44,313 nucleotides of DNA from a virus, in the IMG/VR virus record IMGVR_UViG_3300022939_000039, positions 1-44,313 of that record; one strand, 5' to 3'. The notes below the pieces were generated by a model that made no database searches, was not told where the DNA came from, and worked only from the letters and a program-made list of their open reading frames with translations. This document shows, in pieces, positions 15,513-24,225 of this stretch (positions are counted from its first letter, which is position 1; each line of letters starts with the position of its first letter). Both the position numbers and the translations under genes were made by a program.

Positions 15513-16001
15513 ATGGCTGATTTATTAATGAAAATGCCCGTTCCTTATGAACCTAAAAGAAAAAATAGGTTTATCCTATCATTTCCTTCTTCATTGGGGA
15601 TTAACTCTTGGTATGTTGAGTCTACATCAAGACCGAACATCCAAATCGGGGCAACAGAAATACCTTTCTTAAACACATCTACGTATGTGGCTGGTAGATT
15701 CACTTGGAATACCATAAACGTAACTTTCCGTGACCCAATCGGTCCATCAGCTTCACAAGCATTGATGGAGTGGGTTCGTTTACACTCTGAGTCTGTAACA
15801 GGACGTATGGGTTATGCTGCGGGATACAAAAAAGACATTGACTTAGAAATGTTGGACCCAACAGGGGTGGCAGTGGAGAAGTGGATTCTTCAAGGAACAT
15901 TCTTAACAGATGTTAATTTTGATAGTTTAGGTTATAGTGATGATGCGTTAGCTACAATTTCAGCGACGTTACGTCCAGATAGATGTATTTTGGTTTACTA
16001 A
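15513..16001 (+). CDS. 19: Tail tube protein gp19-like
   Basis: A 162-residue protein, almost exactly the length of T4 gp19 (163). It forms hexameric rings that stack into the inner tail tube through which DNA passes. Conserved features include KRKNRFILSFPSSLGINSWY near the start, the 'R' and 'P' turn around STSRPNIQIGATEIPFLN, TWNTINVTFRDPIGPSASQA and the C-terminal strand LATISATLRPDRC. Gene order sheath then tube matches T4, with two accessory genes inserted. Two hairpins follow the gene, one a good terminator, which fits the need for many tube copies compared with the baseplate hub protein encoded next. Confidence 0.95.
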   Translation: MADLLMKMPVPYEPKRKNRFILSFPSSLGINSWYVESTSRPNIQIGATEIPFLNTSTYVAGRFTWNTINVTFRDPIGPSASQALMEWVRLHSESVTGRMGYAAGYKKDIDLEMLDPTGVAVEKWILQGTFLTDVNFDSLGYSDDALATISATLRPDRCILVY

Positions 16002-16013
16002 TATAAAAATAGT

Positions 16014-16030
16014 ATTGATTAAAAATCAAT
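16014..16030 (+). terminator. AT-rich hairpin after tube gene
   Basis: ATTGATT (16014-16020), loop AAA and AATCAAT (16024-16030) form a 7-bp stem with a 3-base loop just after the gp19 stop. It lacks a T tract and probably assists the stronger terminator at 16046 or protects the mRNA 3' end. Confidence 0.4.
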
Positions 16031-16045
16031 CAATCATATATTTAA

Positions 16046-16084
16046 TCCATAGAGGTCATTGTATCTCTATGGATTTTTTATTTT
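16046..16084 (+). terminator. Rho-independent terminator between tube and gp26 genes
   Basis: TCCATAGAG (16046-16054), a 10-base loop and CTCTATGGA (16065-16073) are followed by TTTTTTATTTT. This is a classical intrinsic terminator. Read-through would supply the gp26, gp51-like and later genes at lower level, since no late heptamer lies between it and the gp26 start. Confidence 0.8.
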
Positions 16085-16091
16085 AACAAAT

Positions 16092-16841
16092 ATGGACCAA
16101 TCACAACAATACGGACAAATCAATATGAACTTACCACACGATGTGGTACCACTACCTTCACAAGGACTTTTTTATAAAAACAAAAAGAAAACTTTAAAGG
16201 TGGGTTATCTAACTGCTCAGGATGAAAACATCTTACTTTCCTCTAGTAATAATCAAAACTTAGTGACAACATTATTAAAGAATAAAATTTATGAACCTGA
16301 TTTTAATGTTAATGAAATGTTGGATGGAGATGCTGAAGCTATCCTTATATTTTTAAGAAATACTGCGTTTGGTTCTGACTACAATTTTAAATTAAAAGAC
16401 CCTAAAACAGGTAAAGACTTTGAAACTACGGTATTACTTGACGAATTAAATATTATTCAACCTAAGATAAAACCAAATAACGAGGGTCTTTTCGAAATGA
16501 ACTTACCAAAAACAGGAAGTAATATTTTGTGTAGACTTTTAAATATTGGTGATACTAATGAGTTAAGTAAATTACAAGATTCATATCCAGAAGGTGTAAC
16601 AGTACCAATAGTTACACGAAGATTAGAAAAACACATTGTTTCAATTGATGGTGATACTAATAGAGAAAAAATTGCAACATTTGTAAATACGTTACCTATT
16701 ATGGACTCTAAATTTATCAGAACTACTATGATAGATTGTGAACCACGTTTAGACCTTAATAGAACTGTTACAGCCCCGTCAGGAGAAAAAGTGAATGTAC
16801 GTATCACTTTTGGGGCGGAGTTTTTTCGTCCTTTCTTCTGA
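16092..16841 (+). CDS. 26: Baseplate hub protein gp26-like
   Basis: A 249-residue protein from the ATG at 16092. A longer in-frame start at 16059 lies inside the terminator stem and is rejected. The start region VPLPSQGLFYKNKKKTLKVG followed by LTAQDENILLSS matches the T4 gp26 family layout ('LPSkGlfYp....i.vr.mt..eE..L'), then a helix GDAEAILIFLRNTAFGSDYN corresponding to 'gD..fLlf.lR..syG..Y'. The family normally has a cysteine pair in the middle; here the region reads LKDPKTGKDFETTV without cysteines. gp26 belongs to the hub at the centre of the baseplate. T4 gp26 is 208 residues. The gene ends TTC-TGA, and a gp51-like frame overlaps its 3' end. Confidence 0.8.
   Translation: MDQSQQYGQINMNLPHDVVPLPSQGLFYKNKKKTLKVGYLTAQDENILLSSSNNQNLVTTLLKNKIYEPDFNVNEMLDGDAEAILIFLRNTAFGSDYNFKLKDPKTGKDFETTVLLDELNIIQPKIKPNNEGLFEMNLPKTGSNILCRLLNIGDTNELSKLQDSYPEGVTVPIVTRRLEKHIVSIDGDTNREKIATFVNTLPIMDSKFIRTTMIDCEPRLDLNRTVTAPSGEKVNVRITFGAEFFRPFF
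16821..16830 (+). other. Candidate +1 ribosomal frameshift site (TTT TTT CGT C)
   Basis: Near the end of the gp26 gene the codons read GAG TTT TTT CGT C. The +1 frame is open from well upstream through this point into the next ORF, so a +1 slip on TTT to TTC would join gp26 to the gp51-like protein. TTT-CGT-C is the same core as the known influenza PA-X +1 site. Whether it is used here is inference. Confidence 0.3.
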
Positions 16842-16854
16842 TTACAAGAAAACT

Positions 16855-17016
16855 ATGCTCGATGAGTTCTACTATCTGAGTAAGCATGTTAATATGTCTT
16901 ACACGGATATGATGTCTATGCCTACATTTGAAAGAAAGTATTTCATCAACAAATTATCTGAAGAATTTACAAAAAGAGAAGAAGAGTACGAAAAACAACG
17001 TAATAAATCTCGTTAA
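16855..17016 (+). CDS. Short gp51-like baseplate hub assembly protein
   Basis: A 53-residue protein from the ATG at 16855 (MLDEFYYLSKHVNMSYTDMM), 13 bases after the gp26 stop. The body (MSMPTFERKYFINKLSEEFT then a charged KREEEYEKQRNKSR tail) matches short proteins found straight after gp26 in many T4-type phages and often labelled gp51 or hub assembly factor; the pattern is 'f.y..vy.MPv.eR.wfi.kl.eefe.q.e..ek'. The same frame is open upstream to an ATG at 16795, overlapping gp26, so either this start is used or a gp26 frameshift product is made. T4 gp51 itself is longer (249 residues), so the name is by position and pattern. It likely helps assemble the central hub. Confidence 0.65.
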   Translation: MLDEFYYLSKHVNMSYTDMMSMPTFERKYFINKLSEEFTKREEEYEKQRNKSR

Positions 17017-17020
17017 AGAA

Positions 17021-17027
17021 TATTTAT
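17021..17027 (+). promoter_or_regulatory. Putative late promoter heptamer before tape measure gene
   Basis: TATTTAT lies 14 bases before the ATG at 17042, in the 25-base gap after the gp51-like stop. The leader TGTAAAATAAGAAT has no Shine-Dalgarno. Confidence 0.55.
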
Positions 17028-17041
17028 TGTAAAATAAGAAT

Positions 17042-19030
17042 ATGTTTTTCCAAAATAACGGAGGTTTAAAAGCGGATACTCAAACAATTGTTGAAAATAT
17101 AGAGTTAGCGGAAATTAGTTTAAAAAACTTTGCCCAAAATCTAAAAAATAGTGTTACTGATGTACAGAGAGTTATAAATCAGGCAGCCGCAATTAATAGT
17201 CAAACAGCTAATCAGGTAAGACAAACATTAGGTCAAACTAGAGTTGTTAGTAATCAAGTACAAGATGTTATTGCTCAGGCAACCAAATCTACAGGTCTTA
17301 TAGGTATTAATGCTGAAAAAAACATCGAGTTATTTGGTGCGTTGAATACTGCGATGCAAAGAAACACCTTCTTTACTGACCAACAAATTACAAGATTTCA
17401 GGCATTAGGATTTACGGCAAACATGACCGCACAACAATTGGCGGATATGGCAACTTCATTTGATACTTTAGGGTATACTACAGATGAGACTCTAGTGATG
17501 ATGGAAGGTATGACCAAAGAAGCACGTTCTTATGGGTTAAATGTTAGTCAATTTATGGACCAAGTTAATAAGAACCTGAAACTAATGGTTGGTTATAACT
17601 TCAAGGGTGGTGTTGACGGATTATCTAAAATGGTAGCACAAGCACAAGCATTAAGAATTGATATGGGTGCTACGAAATCTTTTGCTGAAAAATTATTAGA
17701 CCCTGCTCAAGCAATTGAAACTGCCGCTGGTTTCCAAATGTTAGGAGGGGCAGTAGGAGATTTAGGAAACCCATTCCGATTACTTAACATGGCTCAAACC
17801 GATATGGCGGGATTACAGGATGAATTAGTTAAAATGTCTGCAGCGTCCATACAATTTAATGAAGAGACGGGTGAGTTTGATATCCCTGTTACACAAATGT
17901 ATCGTATGAGGGAAGCTGCCAACTTAGCTGGACGTAGTTATGAGGAGTTTAGTGAAATGGCGATGAACGCGGCTCAGAGAACACAAAAACTTAAATTACT
18001 TGATGAGTTTAACGTTCCTGAAGAACAAAAAGAATTAATTGCTAGTTTAGGAAAGATAGGTGCTAACGGTAATTTAGAAATAACAATGCCTGACGGTTCA
18101 ATTAAAAAGATAGGTCAAGGATTTAATGAATTGGTTGGTGATGACTATGCCGAGTTACAAAAAATGTTAGATGTTAATAAAATGTCTGAATTAGATGTAG
18201 CAAAAACTTCTATGGGTTATTTAGATGAGATTAAAAATGCTCAAGACACATTAGTAAAACTTACAACGTTGAACTTAATACAATCGGGAGGATTTGAAAC
18301 ATTCGGTGAAAATATAAGTAAAGCTCAAGATTTATTAACTACTAGTTTTTTAAAGAGAGAAAGTGAAATAAATCTTCCACCATCTGCCGTAAATGCTGTG
18401 GGAACAGTAACAACTCAATTAAAATTAGAACCTGAAGATGCTGATAATTTTGTTGGTGCAATGGTTGATGGTCTTAATACTTTTTCTAAAACTATTGAAG
18501 ATAAATTTATACCTGCTTTAGAAAATTTTGATTTTAATAAAAATCTTATTGAACCGATGACAAAAGGATGGGAGAGTGTATCGGATGCAATTAGAGATAC
18601 GGGTTGGCTTGAAATTGATAATGGTAATGTCATTATTAGAAATGTTAATGCTGGACAACGAGAATTACTTAGTGGTGAATCAGCAACTGCAGGTCAACGA
18701 GAATTACTTAGTAGTGAATCAGCAACTGCAGGTCAACGAGAGTTAATAAATGGTATGTCTTCAGCCTCTATCAATGCAATTGAGAATGCAACAATTAACA
18801 ATATGAATGGTGCACCAACAGGTGGTTCATCAGAACCTATACAACTAGCGGTTTCAGGAGATATAAATCTTTCATTAGAAAATATCTTAACTAATGCTAG
18901 TATTGATAATGATGTTCTTGGAAGGGCATTGGCCAACAACCAACAATTTATTGCCGATTTAGAAAAAGAAATGAATAATAGTTTGAATTCATACAACTAC
19001 CGTAGTAATTCGAATAGTAGAGTTTCGTAA
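17042..19030 (+). CDS. Tail tape measure protein (gp29-like role)
   Basis: A 662-residue, largely helical, Gln/Asn/Ala-rich protein following the hub genes, where T4-type phages place the tape measure; T4 gp29 has 590. The N-terminal 100 residues are heptad-like (TVENIELAEISLKNFA, VNQAAAINSQTANQV-type repeats). A more hydrophobic central stretch (about residues 225-250, AGFQMLGGAVGDLGNPFRLL) resembles the mid-part of tape measures that may contact the membrane. Residues about 537-575 carry three tandem copies of a 13-residue unit, AGQRELLSGESAT. At roughly 0.15 nm per residue of extended helix it would suit a tail of about 100 nm. Function is inferred from length, composition and position. 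Confidence 0.75.
   Translation: MFFQNNGGLKADTQTIVENIELAEISLKNFAQNLKNSVTDVQRVINQAAAINSQTANQVRQTLGQTRVVSNQVQDVIAQATKSTGLIGINAEKNIELFGALNTAMQRNTFFTDQQITRFQALGFTANMTAQQLADMATSFDTLGYTTDETLVMMEGMTKEARSYGLNVSQFMDQVNKNLKLMVGYNFKGGVDGLSKMVAQAQALRIDMGATKSFAEKLLDPAQAIETAAGFQMLGGAVGDLGNPFRLLNMAQTDMAGLQDELVKMSAASIQFNEETGEFDIPVTQMYRMREAANLAGRSYEEFSEMAMNAAQRTQKLKLLDEFNVPEEQKELIASLGKIGANGNLEITMPDGSIKKIGQGFNELVGDDYAELQKMLDVNKMSELDVAKTSMGYLDEIKNAQDTLVKLTTLNLIQSGGFETFGENISKAQDLLTTSFLKRESEINLPPSAVNAVGTVTTQLKLEPEDADNFVGAMVDGLNTFSKTIEDKFIPALENFDFNKNLIEPMTKGWESVSDAIRDTGWLEIDNGNVIIRNVNAGQRELLSGESATAGQRELLSSESATAGQRELINGMSSASINAIENATINNMNGAPTGGSSEPIQLAVSGDINLSLENILTNASIDNDVLGRALANNQQFIADLEKEMNNSLNSYNYRSNSNSRVS
18650..18766 (+). 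repeat. Three tandem 39-bp units in tape measure gene
   Basis: Units at 18650-18688, 18689-18727 and 18728-18766 encode AGQRELLSGESAT, AGQRELLSSESAT and the diverged AGQRELINGMSSA. The first two differ at only a few bases, suggesting recent duplication. Being in frame, loss or gain of a unit would change the protein by 13 residues. Confidence 0.9.
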
Positions 19031-19071
19031 ATTTAGAATTCACAAACAACATAAAATTATATATGCATCTA

Positions 19072-19078
19072 TTTATGT
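19072..19078 (+). promoter_or_regulatory. Putative late promoter heptamer before 1602-residue baseplate gene
   Basis: TATTTAT lies 15 bases before the ATG at 19094. The 63-base gap after the tape measure gene holds nothing else recognised. Confidence 0.55.
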
Positions 19079-19093
19079 ATAAAGAATAATTAG

Positions 19094-22000
19094 ATGCCAA
19101 GTCCATTATCATTTGATTCAACAGAAAACTTCAGAAAGAAGTTATTGGTTAAGAATTTACAACCATACAACAGCGATGGTTTTGTACCTAATAGTGAACC
19201 AGGAACTACTGAATTTAACCTAAACGACCAAGCGGTGGTTGATTCGGTTGAGGTTGAGGTTATCGGTGAAGACGAATCAAAAAACGCATATGTAAAAAAT
19301 CTTTATGGTCCTGAAGGGGGTTATGGTATGCCTTTAAGTGTGGACGATGTTATTAACCCATCATCAACAGCATTAATAGGTAAAGAAGGGTATTTCACAT
19401 TTATTTCATCAACATACAACGCATTTAGTCTTTTAACCAGTAATAACCCACAGGGTGACAATGGTTCTTTATCTCAAGACTCTAATTTAGCTAAGATTGC
19501 TGCCGACTCTTTAAAGTCTGAATTTGAATATAGGGTCGCCCAAGAAACGTATCAACAAACATTAGGTAGGGTAAATGCTATAGATGCATTACAAGACCCA
19601 TACGATTTATTAGGTATTGTTACGGGTAACAAAACGATTATTGAAAGAGATTGGAAAATATCTGTACCAAAAAATATTTTTGCAAAGGGATTAGATTTTA
19701 TCAGTCGTATTAGTGGTGTGTATTCACCATATTCGTGGATACCTGGTGACTATTTTAGTACTGAGCCAAGACAATTATTATTAAACCAAGCAGCAAATGC
19801 GGTTACAGGTTTATTTGATAAGAGAGGAATTCTAAAATTACCAACAGAAAAAACAGGAATGCAAACATTCTTGGACAACACTGGTGGTGGACAAAGGTCA
19901 AGATTATTTAAGGGGTTATCAATGAACAGGTATGTACCTGATTATAACAAAAATTTCTTAACTGATTTATTTACTGAAGTACCAAAACAAAATTACTATG
20001 TTGGTAGTTCACAACAGGAGGTTAGTGATATTGTTGCACCTCAAGATTCATTACCATTAGACCAAGACGGTAACAAAACACAATCACCAGTTTTTGGTTA
20101 TGATGAGGTTGCCAAAATTTACGAAAACGAACAAAAAGAAAACCAGTTTAAATTTGGATTAAACCAAACATCAACATATGATGGTGGTGGAGTTCAAGGA
20201 GGGTTCACATGGGTGTCGCCAAAGAGGAAAGACTCGGCAGGACAGAAAGTTGGTAGAGGTGCAGAATTCTATGGTACTATTGACGGTGATTGGACGGAAA
20301 CAGGTATTCAAACAACATTCCAAGCCAATCAATCTGTTGGTGGTGCTGGTGACTATGAGTTTACGAAGGGTTCTATTTTAGATAATACTCAACAATTAAT
20401 TAATTCTGCCGATGAGGTCACAGGTGTTAAGAGACTACAACATGTGGGTAATGCTATTGACCAAGTATCGAAAGTATTTCATGACGGTACTAGAGAATTA
20501 ACAAAAGGTTCAAGAGTTATTGCTTATAAAGATGAAGGTGGTGCTATTGTAGGTAAAGAATATTGTAGAGTGTTTACTAAAGATACTCCATATTATTCTA
20601 TGGCGGATTTACAAAAAGGTGACGGTATTACTGAATCAGGTCGTAAGTTTACGTATTCAGTACTTGATAGAACATATAATTTAAATATTGCACCAATCAG
20701 AGGTGATGAGTCAACAAACTTAACTGGTAATGATTTTAGTAAAGATGGTGTGAAAAAATACATGTTCTCATTGGAAAACTTAGCGTGGAGAACATCACGT
20801 AAAAAAGGGTTTACATACCAAGACTTACCACATTGTGAAAGAGGACCAAACGGAGGTCGTATAATGTGGTTCCCACCATATGATATGAGCGTTTCTGAAA
20901 CGAATTCAGCAAATTGGAATTCAAATGAATTTTTGGGTCGTCCTGAACCAGTATATACATATAACAACACCAGTAGAGTGGGTAGTCTATCATGGAAGAT
21001 AATTGTGGACCACCCATCAATATTAAACGCCATCGTTGATAAAGAATTAAAAGATGAAAGTAATAGTAGGGTTAACGCTATTGTGGATAGTTTCTTTGCG
21101 GGGTGTCGAAAGTATGATATATATGAATTGGCGTTGAGGTTCCCTCAATTTACCTACCAAGACATATATGATATCATAACAACATACCCTGAACCTGAGG
21201 TTGTAAAGGCAGAGTTTAAAAAAGAAGTTACACCAATACCTGGTGATAAAGACCCTGCGGTTGAAGAAGAACCAAAGAAAATCACTCCTCAGGATTATGA
21301 ATTTGCTTACTACTTTCATAATGATGTTCCTGGACCAAGAAATAAAACGTCCACAACTGCCGATGAAGATTATCTAACATCGTTAACGGAGTATCTTTTA
21401 TTAGAGAGTGTCTACAAAAAGAAAGCATCAAATAAAAATGATGTGATGAAATTTTTTGATGATAATGTTAAGACAACTAAGGATAACATTAATAGTTTGG
21501 TTAAAAAAATAGGTACCGCATTAAACGCGGGTGCAGAAATAGAAATATCTATGAAAGGTTCTGCATCATCACCAAACACTAAAGAATATAACGTTGCGTT
21601 GTCTAAAAGAAGAATTAATAGTGTTAAACAATATCTCTTAAAATTAAAAGATGAAAACGAAAATACGTTACAAGATTGGGTAGATAAGGGTAAATTAGTA
21701 ATTAACGATAATCCAGTTGGTGAACAAACTGAAATTGAAGATACAGATTGTAGTAAAGAATTGACGGGTAATGATAAAATTTACTCTACCGATGCTATGA
21801 AATGTAGAAGGGTTAAGATTAGTAAAATAACTGAAAAATATCCAGACCCAGACCCTGTAACTGACGAAGAGGAAGATATCATTCAAGATGACATCATTAC
21901 AAATACTGGTACTACGCAACCTGTGCCACCACCTGCTAAAGACCCTACAAGTTTTATAAGACAAAAAGAAGAGGTGGCTAAAATAATTGTAAGAAAATTA

Positions 22001-23902
22001 TTAACAGAGTGTGATTACTTTGATGTGATGAAGGAAACAACACCTCTTGTGTATGATGGTATTAAAGAAAAAATTAAATATTTCCAGCCAGCTTTCCACT
22101 CTATAACCCCTGAAGGGTTAAACTCAAGATTAACTTTCTTACAACAATGTATCAGACCTGGTGACACAATACCTGTTATTGGTGAAGATGGTAAACCTAC
22201 CGAGTTTAATGCTAAGAACACCGCCTTTGGTGCGCCACCTATTTGTGTTTTAAGAATCGGTGATTTTTACCATAGTAAGATTGCCATAAATCAAATAGGT
22301 ATTCAATACGAACCATTAACATTTGACTTAAACCCTGAAGGTATTGGTGTACAACCGATGTTGGCATCTATTAATATGTCGTTCTACTTTATTGGTGGAC
22401 AAGGACTAAAAGAACCTGTTGCGAGGTTACAAAATGCTTTATCATTTAACTACTATGCGAATACTGAGGTTTATGACGATAGGTCAGTGGTAACTGAGGA
22501 AAGAGAAGAATTAAATAGGGAGATATGGCAAGAGATAGAATCTACTACTGACTTTGGGATAAATAACAGAACAACACAAGAAGATATACCTGGTATTGGT
22601 AATACTATTGGTGTTGAAAGGGCTGAACAACAATTTGTTTCTTACCCATCAAACGGTGCCGACACAGTAAGTGGTTCAACATCATTTAAGGTTATAATGG
22701 ATGAAACACCTGCATTGGTAAAAGCGTATGCCGATAACATAATTAACACATTAACTGAAATTTCTAACCAATATTCATACGATGGTATGGCGTACTTTAA
22801 TGCCGATAGAAACTACCTTGAAGGTGATATGTTGGGGTATTACGGTTCTCCAACATATTTTACAGGTCTTACACAAACAATTGGTTTATTTGGTAAACCT
22901 CAAGAAAATGTTATTCAAGAAAGGGTTGATAAATTGTTTACAGACACCATTAACGATATTTCAGGAGGTACGTCACCACTGTTAAAAAATATTAACACAA
23001 GTAACTTTGCTAAAAAAGACATCACAAAGTATAAAGCTAATATTGTAAATAAGATTAATCAGATAAAACAAACATATATCAACGGATATATGAGTGTAAT
23101 GTCAGATATATCCTCAAACCAAACTAACTTAGTTTGGAATATTGATAGGTTAAATTTTGTGTTAACAAATACTGATGGTTATCAACTTAATAATGGTAAA
23201 AACATATTATTAGATTTAACCGCAACAACTGAAGTGGATATATCTTCAACAAATCCAGTCCCTGACAACACTTATGAAGAAATGTATGACGACATTTTTA
23301 CGATGGGTCTTGATTTAGCATATTTGGATAATCAACTATTTATAAATGCCGACAAATATTTCCAAAAAGAATATAATGCAAATTATGGTTTTAGTATTCT
23401 TGATGAACCTTACAAGTCTGACCCAGCATTTGTTAGATTAATGCATGTTTGTTATAAAGAAATTGGTGATAAACCAAATGAGTTTGTTGATGCGATATTA
23501 GGTCAAGATTTAAAGGCGAAGCCAGAGTGGGTTAAATATGTAAATAAAATAGTATTTGGTGTTGCGGGTACGCCAGCAATAACTGAAGAATTGGTTATGG
23601 GTACCGAAGGGTATGGTAGCAATGTTATATTACCTGAAGTACCTGCAGTAAAAGGACTAACGGATATATATCAAAACATGAGTATTAAATCTAATAACAG
23701 GTTATCTGAACTTAAGAAAAAGCCTGATGTTACCAAATTTGCTGAATACACACCATTTACGTTAGGTAAAGAGAGGGTATTTAACTATGTAAAAGTACCT
23801 GTTTCTGAAAATAACCCTGACAAAGTCGGATTCTTTACTAACTTATATAAGTTAATGAATATTGGTGATAAAAAGACCTTTAATGGTAAAATTGACATTT
23901 AA
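19094..23902 (+). CDS. Giant baseplate protein with internal OmpA-like peptidoglycan-binding domain
   Basis: A 1602-residue structural protein between the tape measure and the gp53-like and hub genes, so most likely a baseplate component. I do not recognise a T4 counterpart for the N-terminal part. Residues about 735-915 resemble the OmpA/MotB C-terminal domain: YYFHNDVPGP, then IEISMKGSASSP, then the signature YNVALSKRRINSVKQYLLKL, and finally DAMKCRRVKISKI. In OmpA this fold binds the meso-diaminopimelate of peptidoglycan. Residues around 575-640 (FTYQDLPHCERGPNGGRIMW, VGSLSWKIIVDHPSI) look like a beta-rich tail-hub fold, with a second copy-like region near 1035-1110. Other parts are unassigned. 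Inference: a baseplate plate that anchors to the cell wall during infection. Confidence 0.75.
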   Translation: MPSPLSFDSTENFRKKLLVKNLQPYNSDGFVPNSEPGTTEFNLNDQAVVDSVEVEVIGEDESKNAYVKNLYGPEGGYGMPLSVDDVINPSSTALIGKEGYFTFISSTYNAFSLLTSNNPQGDNGSLSQDSNLAKIAADSLKSEFEYRVAQETYQQTLGRVNAIDALQDPYDLLGIVTGNKTIIERDWKISVPKNIFAKGLDFISRISGVYSPYSWIPGDYFSTEPRQLLLNQAANAVTGLFDKRGILKLPTEKTGMQTFLDNTGGGQRSRLFKGLSMNRYVPDYNKNFLTDLFTEVPKQNYYVGSSQQEVSDIVAPQDSLPLDQDGNKTQSPVFGYDEVAKIYENEQKENQFKFGLNQTSTYDGGGVQGGFTWVSPKRKDSAGQKVGRGAEFYGTIDGDWTETGIQTTFQANQSVGGAGDYEFTKGSILDNTQQLINSADEVTGVKRLQHVGNAIDQVSKVFHDGTRELTKGSRVIAYKDEGGAIVGKEYCRVFTKDTPYYSMADLQKGDGITESGRKFTYSVLDRTYNLNIAPIRGDESTNLTGNDFSKDGVKKYMFSLENLAWRTSRKKGFTYQDLPHCERGPNGGRIMWFPPYDMSVSETNSANWNSNEFLGRPEPVYTYNNTSRVGSLSWKIIVDHPSILNAIVDKELKDESNSRVNAIVDSFFAGCRKYDIYELALRFPQFTYQDIYDIITTYPEPEVVKAEFKKEVTPIPGDKDPAVEEEPKKITPQDYEFAYYFHNDVPGPRNKTSTTADEDYLTSLTEYLLLESVYKKKASNKNDVMKFFDDNVKTTKDNINSLVKKIGTALNAGAEIEISMKGSASSPNTKEYNVALSKRRINSVKQYLLKLKDENENTLQDWVDKGKLVINDNPVGEQTEIEDTDCSKELTGNDKIYSTDAMKCRRVKISKITEKYPDPDPVTDEEEDIIQDDIITNTGTTQPVPPPAKDPTSFIRQKEEVAKIIVRKLLTECDYFDVMKETTPLVYDGIKEKIKYFQPAFHSITPEGLNSRLTFLQQCIRPGDTIPVIGEDGKPTEFNAKNTAFGAPPICVLRIGDFYHSKIAINQIGIQYEPLTFDLNPEGIGVQPMLASINMSFYFIGGQGLKEPVARLQNALSFNYYANTEVYDDRSVVTEEREELNREIWQEIESTTDFGINNRTTQEDIPGIGNTIGVERAEQQFVSYPSNGADTVSGSTSFKVIMDETPALVKAYADNIINTLTEISNQYSYDGMAYFNADRNYLEGDMLGYYGSPTYFTGLTQTIGLFGKPQENVIQERVDKLFTDTINDISGGTSPLLKNINTSNFAKKDITKYKANIVNKINQIKQTYINGYMSVMSDISSNQTNLVWNIDRLNFVLTNTDGYQLNNGKNILLDLTATTEVDISSTNPVPDNTYEEMYDDIFTMGLDLAYLDNQLFINADKYFQKEYNANYGFSILDEPYKSDPAFVRLMHVCYKEIGDKPNEFVDAILGQDLKAKPEWVKYVNKIVFGVAGTPAITEELVMGTEGYGSNVILPEVPAVKGLTDIYQNMSIKSNNRLSELKKKPDVTKFAEYTPFTLGKERVFNYVKVPVSENNPDKVGFFTNLYKLMNIGDKKTFNGKIDI

Positions 23903-23907
23903 GTGAT

Positions 23908-24225
23908 ATGAGGTATTGGAATAGATATGGAGATTTTTTAGTAAATGGACAACAAACTGTTGTTCCTTTTGTGAATATCCCTTCAAAACCTTCAGATAAG
24001 AGGTATATTTACAGAACGGGACGTAGTAGATTAGACAAAATAAGTTATGAGTTTTACGAGTCACCCTATTTTGGATGGTTAATAATGGCGGCTAATCCAC
24101 AATACGGTGGTTTAGAATCTAACATACCTGATAATAGTCTTTTGTTTATTCCTTTCCCATTAACAAATTCTATACAGGATTATAAAGCGGCATTAGAAAA
24201 CCATTTCTTCTATTATGGCAGGTAG
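23908..24225 (+). CDS. Baseplate wedge gp53-like / LysM-type protein
   Basis: A 105-residue protein starting 5 bases after the giant baseplate gene. The core RLDKISYEFYESPYFGWLIM followed by AANPQYGGLESNIPDNSLLF resembles the LysM-like part of T4 gp53 (R.eelA..iYGnp.lyWvll..N) and of small phage tail proteins of the gpX/LysM type, where a short repeat sits around a 'P..G..L.IP' turn. T4 gp53 is longer (196 residues). gp53 joins wedges around the hub; LysM-like folds can also touch peptidoglycan. The gene overlaps the start of the hub gene by 11 bases, so the two are co-translated. Confidence 0.7.
   Translation: MRYWNRYGDFLVNGQQTVVPFVNIPSKPSDKRYIYRTGRSRLDKISYEFYESPYFGWLIMAANPQYGGLESNIPDNSLLFIPFPLTNSIQDYKAALENHFFYYGR

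Noticed and set aside
16059-16091. Upstream in-frame ATG extending gp26 by 11 residues
   Set aside because: It lies inside the stem and T tail of the terminator at 16046-16084; the conserved family sequence begins after the ATG at 16092.
20593-21033. Minus-strand 146-residue ORF inside the 1602-residue gene
   Set aside because: Antisense shadow of a strongly protein-like + strand frame; no promoter or start context of its own.
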